This document shows positions 33,942-42,656 of a stretch of DNA of 64,000 bases, piece after piece; the first letter of the stretch is position 1; every line of letters begins with the position of its first letter. The translations under genes were made by a program, and so were the position numbers. The stretch lies in assembly GCF_022606355.1 (NCBI RefSeq), contig NZ_JAHHZQ010000003.1, positions 186,001 to 250,000 on the forward strand. The letters are read 5' to 3'. The stretch is from Leifsonia shinshuensis. Its GTDB lineage: Bacteria > Actinomycetota > Actinomycetes > Actinomycetales > Microbacteriaceae. The notes under the pieces are model-generated. The model searched no databases. It had not been told where the DNA came from and worked only from the letters and a program-made list of their open reading frames with translations.

Positions 33942-34504
33942 CGGGTCACCTCCGCCTCGACGGCGAGCTCTCGACGGAGGGCGATCAGTGCCCTGCGCTG
34001 CAGCTGCTTCACAGCTCCCGGGCTGCGGCCCAGGAGCTGCGCGACCTCGTCGATCGTGAGCTCCGCCAGGATCCGCAGGGCGATGACGTCGCGGTACTCG
34101 GGCGCGAGCCTCTCGATGAGCTGGCCGACCCCGGTCGCCCCGCCCACCACATCGTCCTCGGCCGACGGCGCCGAGCGGGAGTCCGTGCGCGGGTCGTACT
34201 CGACCGGCTCAGGCGCTCGGGCGCGGCGACGGTGATGATCGACGACGCGGGCGTGGGCGATGCTGAAGACGAGGGTGCGGAGGCCGTCACCGCCTCCCGT
34301 GAGCGTGTCCAGGCGCGGGTACAGCGCGACGAAGACGTCCTGGGTCACAGCCTCCGGATCCTCGACGCCCTGCGAGCGGAGGTACGCGAGCACCGGTGCG
34401 GCGAGCGCACGGTAGGCATCGGTGAAGACGGCCGCCGTCGACCCGGCGTCATCCCGAGCGGCAGCGTCGACACTCGCTGCCCCCGAGCTCCGTCGCGCCG
34501 TCAC
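33938..34504 (-). CDS. ECF RNA polymerase sigma factor
   Basis: A 188-residue alternative sigma factor. Region 2 spans YRALAAPVLAYLRSQGVED to FSIAHARVVDHHRRRAR; region 4 holds the helix-turn-helix RILAELTIDEVAQLLGRSPG followed by AVKQLQRRALIALRREL. The GTG at 34504 is chosen because a TAGAGT -10 box (34513-34518, minus strand) ends eight bases upstream, as expected for a leaderless mRNA; no ribosome site supports a longer start. It forms a two-gene operon with the membrane partner, which probably controls it. Signal unknown. Confidence 0.85.
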   Translation of the reverse strand: MTARRSSGAASVDAAARDDAGSTAAVFTDAYRALAAPVLAYLRSQGVEDPEAVTQDVFVALYPRLDTLTGGGDGLRTLVFSIAHARVVDHHRRRARAPEPVEYDPRTDSRSAPSAEDDVVGGATGVGQLIERLAPEYRDVIALRILAELTIDEVAQLLGRSPGAVKQLQRRALIALRRELAVEAEVTR

Positions 34505-34531
34505 GAATCGCCACTCTAGCGCGACGGCCCC

Positions 34532-34575
34532 ACCACTGCCTGCCGCGAGCGCCCGAGCGTGCGGCAGGCAGTGGT
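34532..34575 (-). terminator. 15-bp stem hairpin in the spacer between the two sigma genes
   Basis: ACCACTGCCTGCCGC and its perfect complement flank a 14-base loop. It sits upstream of the minus-strand sigma gene. It would end minus-strand transcription entering from about 34780, where a 65-codon Ala-rich open frame (34781-34584) ends nine bases before the hairpin. A second 8-bp hairpin (CCGGCTCG arms) lies at 34604-34624. Confidence 0.55.
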
Positions 34576-34583
34576 CCATCGTC

Positions 34584-34781
34584 CTAGACCGTCCGTCGGC
34601 CCGCCGGCTCGACGGGCGAGCCGGAGCGGAGACCGGCGCCCAGGGGGGTTGGCGCGGCGGAGGTGGTCGGACGGAGGGCGGCGGCCACGACGGGGGTCGT
34701 GGAGTGCGCCGCGACGGCACCCGAGCCGTCCGCCGCCCTCCCGGGGGCTGCGAGGGCGGCGGAGGCGGAGACGGGGGCCAT
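34584..34781 (-). CDS. Possible small Ala-rich ORF (low support)
   Basis: A 65-codon frame beginning MAPVSASAALAAPG and ending just before the hairpin at 34532-34575, which is the main argument for it. It has no ribosome site, only a poor -10-like GATTAC six bases upstream, and a composition close to random GC-rich sequence. It may be noncoding. Confidence 0.2.
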   Translation of the reverse strand: MAPVSASAALAAPGRAADGSGAVAAHSTTPVVAAALRPTTSAAPTPLGAGLRSGSPVEPAGRRTV

Positions 34782-34900
34782 ATCGGGGTAATCGTCGGGA
34801 GGGTGCGAAGGGTTACGCGGTGCGCATGAAAACCTCGGAGCCTGATGAGGAGCACCTCGGTGGAGGTCGTGTGCGCATCCGAGCGCATAGGATCGGGCGG

Positions 34901-35833
34901 GTGACGGGTCTCGAGGAGGAGCTCGGCGGCCTGCGCCGCCCGCTCACCGCGTTCTGCTACCAGCTGCTCGGCTCGCCCTTCGACGCGGAGGACGCGGTGC
35001 AAGACGCCCTCGAGCGCGCCTGGCGTGCGCGGGACTCGTACGATCCCGCCAGAGGATCGCTCGCCACTTGGTGCTACCGGATCGCCCGCAATGTCTGCCT
35101 CGACCGGTTGCGGGAGGCGCCGCGCCGCCCGCTGCCGCGCGATCTCCGCGAGCCGGGGCTGGAGGTCGGCGCACCGCTGGTGCCCGCGTTCGACGTGCCG
35201 TGGCTGCTGCCCGCACCCACCGGCTGGGCTGCCGAGTCGGAGGTCGAACGAGCGACGGAGCGCCGCGAAGAGGTGCGCTTCGCCGTCACCGCGATGCTGC
35301 AGTCGCTCTCGCCGATTCAGCGTGGCGCCTTCGTGCTGCGCGAGGTGATGGGCCTCTCGGCGGCCGAGACCGCGGCGGTGCTGGAGGTGTCGGTGGCGTC
35401 CGCGAACTCCGCCCTGCAGCGCGCGCGGGCCGCCGTGAGCGAGGGCGTACGGCGGCCGCACCCGCTCGCGCCGACCGCCGTCGAACGGTATGCGCGGGCG
35501 ATCGAGCGGGCAGACGTCCCGGCCCTGGCCTCGCTCGTCGCCGACGACGTCGTGTTCGAGATGCCGCCGGTGCCCGAGTGGTCGGTCGGGGTGGAGCCCT
35601 ACCTGGCCTTCATGGCGCACCTGTTCGCCTGGCGCGGCACGCAGTGGTCGACAGAGCCCGTCTCGGCGGCCGACCGGCCGGGATTCCTGCTCTACCGCGG
35701 CGTCGGCGAGGCGCGCGAGCCGCACACGGTCCAGCTTTTCGAGGGCGACGAGGCGGGCGCCATCGCACAGATCCTCGTGTACCAGGACCCGCGACTGTTC
35801 GGCCTGTTCGAGGAGTTCGCGGCCGTGCGATGA
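34901..35833 (+). CDS. ECF sigma factor with C-terminal SnoaL-like domain
   Basis: A 310-residue sigma factor of the SigG/SigJ-like type. Region 2 includes FCYQLLGSPFDAEDAVQDAL and the SYDPARGSLATWCYRIARNV stretch; region 4 is GAFVLREVMGLSAAETAAVL plus VASANSALQRARAAV. The last ~115 residues (ERYARAIERADVPALASLVA onward) form an NTF2/SnoaL-like domain that in related sigma factors takes the place of an anti-sigma factor and controls activity. The GTG at 34901 follows a TAGGAT -10 box by seven bases, so the mRNA is likely leaderless. It probably forms an operon with the reductase-like gene 65 bp downstream. Confidence 0.87.
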   Translation: MTGLEEELGGLRRPLTAFCYQLLGSPFDAEDAVQDALERAWRARDSYDPARGSLATWCYRIARNVCLDRLREAPRRPLPRDLREPGLEVGAPLVPAFDVPWLLPAPTGWAAESEVERATERREEVRFAVTAMLQSLSPIQRGAFVLREVMGLSAAETAAVLEVSVASANSALQRARAAVSEGVRRPHPLAPTAVERYARAIERADVPALASLVADDVVFEMPPVPEWSVGVEPYLAFMAHLFAWRGTQWSTEPVSAADRPGFLLYRGVGEAREPHTVQLFEGDEAGAIAQILVYQDPRLFGLFEEFAAVR

Positions 35834-35898
35834 ATCCCGGCCTCCTCGTTCGTATCTCCTGGTGACGCCGCTTCGGGCGTCACGATGAGGAGGACATC

Positions 35899-36462
35899 AT
35901 GGGAAAGCTGATCGTCGTGCAGTTCATCACGCTGGACGGTGTCGTGGAGGATCCGGACGGCAGCGACGGAACGCCGTTCGGCGCCTGGGCGATGCGGTTC
36001 GGGCCGCAGGGCGTCGCCGGCGACAAGTTCCGGCTGGGCGAGATCCTGGAGACGGGCGTCCTGCTGTTCGGCCGCCGCACCTGGGAGCACTTCAGCACGC
36101 TGTGGCCCGCCCGCGACGACCCGTTCTCGCAGGCCATGAACCGGGCGTCGAAGGCCGTGCTGAGCGGAAGCGAGCTCGACGTCGCACGGTGGTCCGGCAC
36201 CCGTCAGCCGGCCGACCTCGACACGTGGCTCGACGAGACGCTGGCGGAGCGCGACGTGGTCGTTATCGGGAGCGGTTCGCTCATCGCGCAGCTGGAGGCC
36301 GCGGGCCGCGTCGACGAGTACCGACTGCTGACCTTCCCGACGGCGGTGGGGGCGGGCAGGAGGCTCTTCCCCGACGGACGGCTGCTGACGCTGCTCTCGT
36401 CAGAGCAGGTGGGACCGGCGAGCCTCACCCGCTACGAGACGGTGCCGACGACGACGACGTGA
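35899..36462 (+). CDS. Dihydrofolate reductase-like (RibD C-terminal fold) protein
   Basis: A 187-residue cytoplasmic protein with the RibD_C/DHFR fold: LIVVQFITLDGVVEDP at the start, LLFGRRTWEHFSTLWP, and DVVVIGSGSLIAQLEAAGRV with the final LTFPTAVGAGRRLFPDG. Such proteins are NADPH-binding reductases of unknown substrate and are often encoded beside SigG-like ECF sigma factors, as here. AGGAGG lies six bases before the ATG. The gene ends just before a lone ATTCGTGACGAAT palindrome. Confidence 0.85.
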   Translation: MGKLIVVQFITLDGVVEDPDGSDGTPFGAWAMRFGPQGVAGDKFRLGEILETGVLLFGRRTWEHFSTLWPARDDPFSQAMNRASKAVLSGSELDVARWSGTRQPADLDTWLDETLAERDVVVIGSGSLIAQLEAAGRVDEYRLLTFPTAVGAGRRLFPDGRLLTLLSSEQVGPASLTRYETVPTTTT

Positions 36463-36463
36463 C

Positions 36464-36476
36464 ATTCGTGACGAAT
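36464..36476. repeat. Single ATTCGTGACGAAT palindrome between convergent genes
   Basis: An exact copy of the palindrome that makes up the 26668-27014 array, starting two bases after the reductase-like stop codon and 18 bp from the opposing stop. Position between convergent genes hints at a terminator or boundary role. Confidence 0.85.
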
Positions 36477-36493
36477 CTCGGGGGTCCCGAACG

Positions 36494-37666
36494 TCACGGG
36501 TGCGCGGGAATCAGCGCTTCGAATGTCTCGGCGACCCAGTCGGCGATGATGCCGGCCACGTACGGCATGTTGTCGATGGAGATGTGCTCGGTGCCGCCCT
36601 CCGGGTCATCGAAGATCCGCAGCTCGCGACGCGGGCTGTTCACCGCCTGTTCGTACGTCTCGTGGGCGTAGCGCACCGGGATCTGCCGGTCGCCGGCGCC
36701 GTGGGTGATGAGCAGCGGAGCCGTGATGTGCTCGGCGACGCCGTTCAGGTGCATCGGGCTCGTCTTGGCGATGAACTCGTCCATGTCGTTCACGCCCCAC
36801 ACCCAGAAGACGTGGTCCCAGTAGTGCGGAACCGGGTTCTCGCCCTCGCGGTTGCGTCGCGCCTCCTGGACCGCGGCCCAGTCGTGGTTCGCGCCCCAGG
36901 CCACGGCCAGCGCGAGCCGCTTCTCGAACGCGGCCGCCCGCGGGGCGTAATAGCCGCCGAGCGACCAGCCGACGATGCCGATCCGCGCGGGATCGGCGCC
37001 GAGCTCGTCGGTGTTCGCCTCGATCCAGTCGACGATCGCCGCCGCCCAGACCTCGGTGTCGTAGCGGGCGGTGAGGCCGCGCAGGCGGAGTGCCTCCCCC
37101 GATCCTGGGGTGTCGATCATGAGGGTGGAGATCCCGCGCTCGGCCAGCATCGCCGGGAAGCCGGAGTAGTACATCATCTCCTTGGTCGAGTCCAGGCCGT
37201 TCCACTGGATGATCACGGGATGCGGCCCGTCGCCCGGGGCGCGGTAGAAGTAGCCGGGCAGCGACGAGTCCTCGTACGGTACCTCCACACGGGTCAGCGG
37301 GACACCGCTGAGCTCCACGTGCTTCAGCAGGAGGTCGATCGACTTCTGATATGCCGCGTTGCGGCCCTCCCACCGCGGCGACTGCAGGCGCTCGGCCTGC
37401 GAGGTGTAGAGCGACGCCCGGTAGTACGTCTCCCCCGCGCCGATCCGGTGTCCGGCCGTCTCGTCGGCGCGGGCCTTGGCGATGAGCCGGTCGGCGACGG
37501 CCTCCCACGAGGCGTACAGCTCGGCCGTGCCGGCGTCGTCGCCGTTCTGGGCGGCGAGCAGCACCGGCTTGCACGCCCGGTCGACCTCGTCGATGTAGCC
37601 GCCGTTGTTGAGGGTCGCGACGACGGCGAGGCTCCAGACGTAGTTGGTCGGGAAGTACATGAACAC
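36494..37666 (-). CDS. Alpha/beta hydrolase, 2,6-dihydropseudooxynicotine-hydrolase-like (C-C hydrolase type)
   Basis: A 390-residue hydrolase with an N-terminal helical cap region (residues 1-130, including ETYYRASLYTSQAERLQSP) and an alpha/beta core with the nucleophile elbow IGIVGWSLGGYYAPRA (Ser), PVIIQWNGLDSTKEMMYYSG as oxyanion part, an Asp in HGAGDRQIPVRYA and a late His in EGGTEHISIDN. This layout is that of the pseudooxynicotine C-C hydrolase and FrsA-like proteins. As the last gene of the aromatic operon it may hydrolyse a ring-cleavage product or acyl-aromatic bond. AAGGAG lies seven bases before the GTG start, 11 bp after the SDR stop. Confidence 0.8.
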   Translation of the reverse strand: MFMYFPTNYVWSLAVVATLNNGGYIDEVDRACKPVLLAAQNGDDAGTAELYASWEAVADRLIAKARADETAGHRIGAGETYYRASLYTSQAERLQSPRWEGRNAAYQKSIDLLLKHVELSGVPLTRVEVPYEDSSLPGYFYRAPGDGPHPVIIQWNGLDSTKEMMYYSGFPAMLAERGISTLMIDTPGSGEALRLRGLTARYDTEVWAAAIVDWIEANTDELGADPARIGIVGWSLGGYYAPRAAAFEKRLALAVAWGANHDWAAVQEARRNREGENPVPHYWDHVFWVWGVNDMDEFIAKTSPMHLNGVAEHITAPLLITHGAGDRQIPVRYAHETYEQAVNSPRRELRIFDDPEGGTEHISIDNMPYVAGIIADWVAETFEALIPAHP

Positions 37667-37677
37667 GGGAGGACTCC

Positions 37678-38478
37678 TTACGTCGTCGTGATCGTCGCGC
37701 CGGCCGCGATGCGGTCTGCGAGGTGTTTGGCTCCGGCGGAGGCCGCATAGCCTCCGTCGACGGGGAGGTCGGCGCCCGAGATGTACCGGGACGCGTCCGA
37801 GATCAGGAAGACGGCCAGGCCCGCCACATCCGCGGCCTCGCCGAGCCGTTCCAGCGGCGTCAGCTCGAGCTGCGCCTCCCGCATCGCGGCGGGGGCGTTC
37901 GCGGTCATGTCGGTCTCGATGAAACCGGGATGGATGGTGTTGACCCGGATGCCGCGCGGCCCGTACTCGGTGGCGGCGACCCGCGACAGTCCGCGCAGGC
38001 CCCATTTGGAGGCGGTGTAGGCGGCCGTGTAATGGCCGGTCAGCCCGGCGACCGAGCCGACGTTCACGATCGACGAGCCTTCGCCCATCAGCGGCGCCAG
38101 TGCGCGCATCCCGAGCATCGGGCCGGTGAGGTTCACGGCGAGGACACGATCCCAGTCGGCCCGCCCGGTCTCATCGATCCCCGCGCGGTGCGTGACGCCG
38201 GCGTTGTTGATCAGGCCGCGGAGCGCGGTCGCGCCCAGGGTCTGCGCCAGGTCGGCCGCGAGCCGCGCCCAGGCCTCCTCGTCGGTGACGTCGAGGTGGC
38301 GGAAGACGATGCCGTCGCCGAGCGCGCCGTCGGGTTCGACCACGTCGGTGGCGATGACCCGCGCTCCGAGGCGCGCGAGAAGGCGCGCCTCCGCATCGCC
38401 CTGGCCTCGCGCGGCGCCGGTGATCACGACGGTCGCCCCGTCCAGTCCGCCGAGCAGTCCGTCCGCGCCAGTGCTCAT
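37678..38478 (-). CDS. Short-chain dehydrogenase/reductase
   Basis: A 266-residue NAD(P)-dependent SDR. The Rossmann glycine motif appears as TGAARGQGDAEARLL, then NNAGVTHRAG, the catalytic Ser in VNVGSVAGLTG, and Tyr-x-x-x-Lys in YTASKWGLRGLSR. The C-terminal SGADLPVDGGY is typical of classical SDRs. It overlaps the FAH gene by 4 bp within the aromatic operon and probably oxidises or reduces a hydroxyl or keto group in the pathway. Confidence 0.88.
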   Translation of the reverse strand: MSTGADGLLGGLDGATVVITGAARGQGDAEARLLARLGARVIATDVVEPDGALGDGIVFRHLDVTDEEAWARLAADLAQTLGATALRGLINNAGVTHRAGIDETGRADWDRVLAVNLTGPMLGMRALAPLMGEGSSIVNVGSVAGLTGHYTAAYTASKWGLRGLSRVAATEYGPRGIRVNTIHPGFIETDMTANAPAAMREAQLELTPLERLGEAADVAGLAVFLISDASRYISGADLPVDGGYAASAGAKHLADRIAAGATITTT

Positions 38479-39458
38479 GTCGCGACCCGCTCCTGGCGGC
38501 TCCGCGCCCGCGGACGCATCCGCGCCGCCGGCAGCCCGGGAGCCGAGACGGCAGCCCCGACCGGTCCGACCAGCTCGCCGATGCCCTCGACCGCCATACG
38601 AACGGTGTCGCCGTCCGCGAGCGGTGGCGGGGTGAGCTCGCCGCGTCTCCCCCACAGTTCGGCCAGGCAGCCGCCGTTGCCGGTCGTTCCCGACCCGAGC
38701 ACGTCGCCTGCGACGACCCGCGAGTTGCGGGAGGCATAGGCGACCAGCTCCGGGAACGGCCAGCCCATGTTCGACACCAGGTCGTGCCCGATGCGCTCGT
38801 CGTTCACGAAGACCTCCGCCTCGATGGCGAGGAAGCCGTCGTCGTCGAGGTATGGCTCGAGCTCGTCCGCGGTCACGATCCACGGTCCGAGGCTCATGCC
38901 GAAGTCCTTGCCTTTGGCGGGGCCGAGGCGCACCTTCATCTCGCGCGACTGGAGGTCGCGGGCCGACCAGTCGTTCATGATGGTGTAGCCGAAGATCACT
39001 CCGGCGGCCTCGTCGGCGGTGAGGTTCGCCCCGCCGGGACCGCCGATCACGGCCGCGACCTCCAGCTCGAAGTCGAGCCGGGCGCTGACGGGAGGCCGCA
39101 ACGGCTCGCCGGGCCCCAGCACCGTGTGCGGGTTGGTGAAGTAGAACGTCGGCGCCTGGTACCACTCGGGCACCACCTCGCTCGCGCCGTCGACGGACGC
39201 GCTCACGCCCTCGACGTGCTCCTCGAAGGCGACGAAATCGCGGATCGACGCGGGGACGACCGGGGCGAGCAGCCGCACGTCGGCGAGCGCGGTGCCCTCG
39301 GCGCCGCCGCCGCGCGCCGACAGTGCCCGCGCCTCCGCCAGCCCGCGCGCGAGCACGTCGGAGACGGTCAGTCCGTCGGGGAACGGCACCACCCGGTCGC
39401 CGACCACGAACCCCTCGCCGACGACGGAGCCGTCGGGCGTCCACCGCGCGATCCTCAT
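38475..39458 (-). CDS. Fumarylacetoacetate hydrolase family protein
   Basis: A 327-residue FAH-fold enzyme, a divalent-metal hydrolase acting on C-C bonds of ring-cleavage products or on oxo-acids. The core segments FYFTNPHTVLGPGEPLRPP, the metal-binding ARLDFELEVAAVIGGPG, YTIMNDWSARDLQ, KGKDFGMSLGPWIVT and GDVLGSGTTGNGGCLAELWG are all present. It sits between the flavin monooxygenase and the SDR with 4-bp overlaps on both sides, so it is likely to act directly after ring opening by the dioxygenase at 41637. The exact substrate is unknown. Confidence 0.88.
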   Translation of the reverse strand: MRIARWTPDGSVVGEGFVVGDRVVPFPDGLTVSDVLARGLAEARALSARGGGAEGTALADVRLLAPVVPASIRDFVAFEEHVEGVSASVDGASEVVPEWYQAPTFYFTNPHTVLGPGEPLRPPVSARLDFELEVAAVIGGPGGANLTADEAAGVIFGYTIMNDWSARDLQSREMKVRLGPAKGKDFGMSLGPWIVTADELEPYLDDDGFLAIEAEVFVNDERIGHDLVSNMGWPFPELVAYASRNSRVVAGDVLGSGTTGNGGCLAELWGRRGELTPPPLADGDTVRMAVEGIGELVGPVGAAVSAPGLPAARMRPRARSRQERVAT

Positions 39459-40588
39459 GCCGGCTCCGCCATCCTGTGGGCGATGCCGAAGATCAGCCCG
39501 GCCGCGTCGGCCTCCCTGTCGTGGTCGATCTGCCACTGGCCGAGCTGCACCGACGCCTCCACCACCGCTTGCGCGCGCGGCAGGCGGCGGGCGTGGAACT
39601 CGTTCCACAGGGCGTCGTCGACGGTATCGGCGGCGAGCAGGAGCTCGGTCAGCACGACGGCGTCCTCCAGTGCCTGCGCCGCGCCCTGCGCGATGGTGGG
39701 CGGGCAGCTGTGCGCTGCGTCGCCGATCACGACCGAGCGACCGCGGTTCCAGGGCGCAGGCACGACGTGCTGGGTGAACCAGGTGTAGTTGACCTGCGCT
39801 CCCGCCTTCAGGTCGGCGCGGATGTCCTCCCACGGGCCGCCGTAGGCCGCGGACTCCTCGAGCATCAGCGCGACGGCCTCCTCGTCGGTGAGGCCGACGC
39901 GCTCCTGCGCCGGCTCGACGAGGAACGCGTACATGGTGTCGTCGCCGGTGGGCGTGTAACCCGCGATGTAGACGGGACCGCCGTAGTACAGCTCGCTGTG
40001 CACGACGGAGGCCGGACGCGAGACGAACGACCGCCAGATGCCCATGCCGGTCGGCTGCGGCCTGGTCTGGATGCCGATCAGGTCGCGGACCGCCGAGTTG
40101 AGGCCGTCGGCGCCGACCAGGAGGTCGTAGGTGCCGGCCGGCTCGCCGTCGACCTCCACCTCGACGCCGGCGCCGGTGTCGGTCGCTCCGGTGACTTTCG
40201 CGCCGAACCGGACGTTCGCGCCCGCGCGCTCCGCGTGCTCCAGCAGGATGCGCGCGAGGTCGGGGCGGTACATGCCGCCGGTGGCCGGGAAGTCGGGGCC
40301 TCCCGTCTTCACCTCGGGCAGCTCGGCCACGACCGGCGCGTCGGGACCGGGAGCCCGCAGCGTCAGCCCCTCGAAGAAGTAGCCCTTCCGCTGCACGTCC
40401 TCCCAGACGCCGAGAGCGCCGAAGGCGCGCAGCGCGTTGCCCTGCAGCGTGATTCCGGAGCCGAGCGCGCTCAGCTCCGGCTTGGACTCGAAGACATCGA
40501 CCTCCACCCCCGCTTTAGCGAGTTGGATGGCGGTGGCCAGACCCGCGACACCGCTTCCGGCGATCGCGACCTTCGTGACGGCGGTCAT
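39455..40588 (-). CDS. Class A FAD-dependent aromatic monooxygenase
   Basis: A 377-residue single-component hydroxylase of the salicylate/3-hydroxybenzoate hydroxylase type. It shows the GxGxxG fold KVAIAGSGVAGLATAIQLA, the DG motif LLVGADGLNSAVRD and the GD motif SVVIGDAAHSCPPTIAQG. It would insert one oxygen into an aromatic ring using NAD(P)H and O2, making the dihydroxy compound that the extradiol dioxygenase of the same operon cleaves. GAGAGG precedes the ATG; the stop overlaps the FAH start by 4 bp. Confidence 0.88.
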   Translation of the reverse strand: MTAVTKVAIAGSGVAGLATAIQLAKAGVEVDVFESKPELSALGSGITLQGNALRAFGALGVWEDVQRKGYFFEGLTLRAPGPDAPVVAELPEVKTGGPDFPATGGMYRPDLARILLEHAERAGANVRFGAKVTGATDTGAGVEVEVDGEPAGTYDLLVGADGLNSAVRDLIGIQTRPQPTGMGIWRSFVSRPASVVHSELYYGGPVYIAGYTPTGDDTMYAFLVEPAQERVGLTDEEAVALMLEESAAYGGPWEDIRADLKAGAQVNYTWFTQHVVPAPWNRGRSVVIGDAAHSCPPTIAQGAAQALEDAVVLTELLLAADTVDDALWNEFHARRLPRAQAVVEASVQLGQWQIDHDREADAAGLIFGIAHRMAEPA

Positions 40589-40635
40589 ACAAGAACCTCT
40601 CTGTTCTTCTGCATGCGCTGTGGAGGCGGGGACCG

Positions 40636-41637
40636 CTACAGCAGCGCGAGGGGATTGATCGGCGAGCCGACGGCCGCCGTGATCGGCAGTGGCGGGGCCG
40701 AGAGGAGGAAATCGTATCTCCCGAGTCGCGCGCACGCGTCCGCGAGCTCCTCCAAGTCCCACATCTCGCCGATGGTGAGGCCGAGGTTCGGGATGACGAC
40801 CTGATGCAGCGGCTGGAACGCGGGCACGTCGAACTCGTTCGGCCGCACCTCGAATCCCCACGTGTCGGTCGCGATCGCGGCGATCCCGGTGTCGTGCAGC
40901 CAGCCCGCGGTGGTCAGCGAGAGCCCGGGAGCCGGACCTCCCGCGTACTCCCCCCAGCCCTCGCGCCGCACCCGGGCGAGCTGGCCGGTGCGCACCAGGA
41001 CGATGTCTCCGGTGCGCACCGCGCTGGTCGCGCCCTGCGCCTCCACGCAGGAGCGGAGGTCGGCGGCGGTGATGGCGTAGCCGTCCTCGAGTTCTCCCGC
41101 GGCGGGCCGGAGATGGCGCCCGAGATCGAGCAGCACCCCGCGCGAGACGATGGCGGCGGCCGCGTGCTCGATGCCCGTGACCAGGTCGCCGTCGCTGGTG
41201 ACGACGTCGCCCGCCCGCCGGCCGTTCCAGGCGTAACCGTGGTCGAAGATGTGACCGAGGCCGTCCCACTGGGTCGAGCACTGCAGCGGCATCGCGATCA
41301 CGTCGTCGGCGCCGCCGAGCCCGTGCGGGAAGCCCTGGGTGCCGCGCTCGGCGTCCGTGCCGGTGTCGAGCATCGTGTGCACCGGGTTGGTGCGCCGACG
41401 CCAGCCCTTCTGCGGGCCGTTCATGTCGAACGACTGCGCCAAGGAGATCGCCAGCCCCTCGCGGACGAGCGCGGCGGCGTCCGCCCGCTTGGCCGCGTCG
41501 ATGAGGTTGAGCGTGCCCAGCACGTCGTCCTCGCCCCAGCGCCCCCAGTTGCGGTACGCCTCCGCACGCGCGTCGATCTCGGCCTCCGGGTCCTGACGGT
41601 CCAGGTCGGCGGGGTCCTCGCTCGGTACGGCCGTCAT
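40636..41637 (-). CDS. Cyclase-family metal-dependent hydrolase
   Basis: A 333-residue member of the cyclase/kynurenine formamidase-like family. WGEDDVLGTLNLIDAAKRAD at the start and CSTQWDGLGHIFDHG, a variant of the family's HxGTHxD metal motif, followed by RTGDIVLVRTGQLA and GIAAIATDTWGFEVRP, are characteristic. These enzymes hydrolyse amide, lactone or similar bonds. Here it overlaps the dioxygenase stop by 1 bp (TGATG) and lies before the monooxygenase, so it belongs to the aromatic pathway, possibly opening a lactone ring of the aglycone. That assignment is inference. Confidence 0.82.
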   Translation of the reverse strand: MTAVPSEDPADLDRQDPEAEIDARAEAYRNWGRWGEDDVLGTLNLIDAAKRADAAALVREGLAISLAQSFDMNGPQKGWRRRTNPVHTMLDTGTDAERGTQGFPHGLGGADDVIAMPLQCSTQWDGLGHIFDHGYAWNGRRAGDVVTSDGDLVTGIEHAAAAIVSRGVLLDLGRHLRPAAGELEDGYAITAADLRSCVEAQGATSAVRTGDIVLVRTGQLARVRREGWGEYAGGPAPGLSLTTAGWLHDTGIAAIATDTWGFEVRPNEFDVPAFQPLHQVVIPNLGLTIGEMWDLEELADACARLGRYDFLLSAPPLPITAAVGSPINPLALL

Positions 41638-42656
41638 CAGCCGCGACCTTGCACGGCGTACGGGTTGAGCAGCGATTCCTTGATCTCGTCCGGCACGCCC
41701 TCCTCGGTGGCGCTCGGCCCGTCGGCTGCCGGGAACGACTCGGTCATCGACATCGGCATCGCGCCGTTGCGATAGAAGTTGTTCGACCCGAGCGAGGGCT
41801 TCCAGGTGTTGGGCTGCCAGTCGGGCACGTAGTTGCGGTAACCGCCGGTGTTCAGCTCGATGCGGAGCGTGGACGGCTCGCGGTAGTAGAGGAACGTCTG
41901 CTCGCCGATGCCGTGGATGGAGGGGCCGTACTCGATCGGCACGCCGTTCTCCATCAGGGTGTCGGCGGCGATGAGGAGCTCCTCGTAGGTGTCGACCCAG
42001 AACGCGTAGTGGTTGACGCGCCCGGCGCGCGTGGAGCCGTCGAGCACGACGCCGAGGTCGTGCGACTTCTCGTTGGTGGTGAGCACCGAGAAGATCGAGA
42101 TCGGCGCCTCGTCGAGCACGGTGCGCGCCATGATGCGGAAGCCGAGCACGTCGTTGTACCAGGCGGCGAACCCGTCGACGTCGCTGGTCGCGATCGTGAC
42201 GTGGTCGAGCTGGCGTGGGGCGCCGGCGACCTTGCTCCGCTTCTCGGGGCGGTCCGGGTAGATCGACGCGACGTGGCCGGGCGCCTGGCGGCGCGTGACG
42301 TCCCAGTGCAGCGTCATCGAGTGCCCCCATGGACCGGTGAAGCGGTAGGCCCGGCCGATCGCAGGCACATCGTCGAGCCACTCGCCCTCGACGCCGGCGG
42401 CCTCGACGCGCTTGGCGGCCTCCTCGAGGGCCTCCTCGCTCGACGTGCGCCACGCCATGGTCGCGAGCGTCGGCTCCGGGCCGGGCGAGACGACGACCGA
42501 GTACGCGTAGTAGTCGCCCCAGCAACGGAGGTACACCGAGCCGTCGATGCGGTCGACGACCGTCAGTCCGACCTGTTCCTCGTAGAACTTCACGGACGCC
42601 TCGACATCCGGGGACGTGATCTCCACATAGGACAAGTGGGAGAGAAGCTTGATCAT
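41637..42656 (-). CDS. Extradiol (catechol 2,3-) dioxygenase, vicinal-oxygen-chelate family
   Basis: A 339-residue two-domain ring-cleavage dioxygenase. The catalytic C-terminal domain carries the Fe(II) 2-His-1-Glu triad: His152 in RQLDHVTIA, His216 in GRVNHYAFW and Glu267 in LRIELNTGG. The N-terminal domain (LSHLSYVEITSPDVEASVKF) is the structural duplicate. It cleaves a catechol-like ring next to the hydroxyl pair. It is the first gene of the six-gene aromatic operon and is divergent from the ROK regulator. The length is about 30 residues over the classical enzymes because of a C-terminal tail (after residue 290). Confidence 0.9.
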   Translation of the reverse strand: MIKLLSHLSYVEITSPDVEASVKFYEEQVGLTVVDRIDGSVYLRCWGDYYAYSVVVSPGPEPTLATMAWRTSSEEALEEAAKRVEAAGVEGEWLDDVPAIGRAYRFTGPWGHSMTLHWDVTRRQAPGHVASIYPDRPEKRSKVAGAPRQLDHVTIATSDVDGFAAWYNDVLGFRIMARTVLDEAPISIFSVLTTNEKSHDLGVVLDGSTRAGRVNHYAFWVDTYEELLIAADTLMENGVPIEYGPSIHGIGEQTFLYYREPSTLRIELNTGGYRNYVPDWQPNTWKPSLGSNNFYRNGAMPMSMTESFPAADGPSATEEGVPDEIKESLLNPYAVQGRG

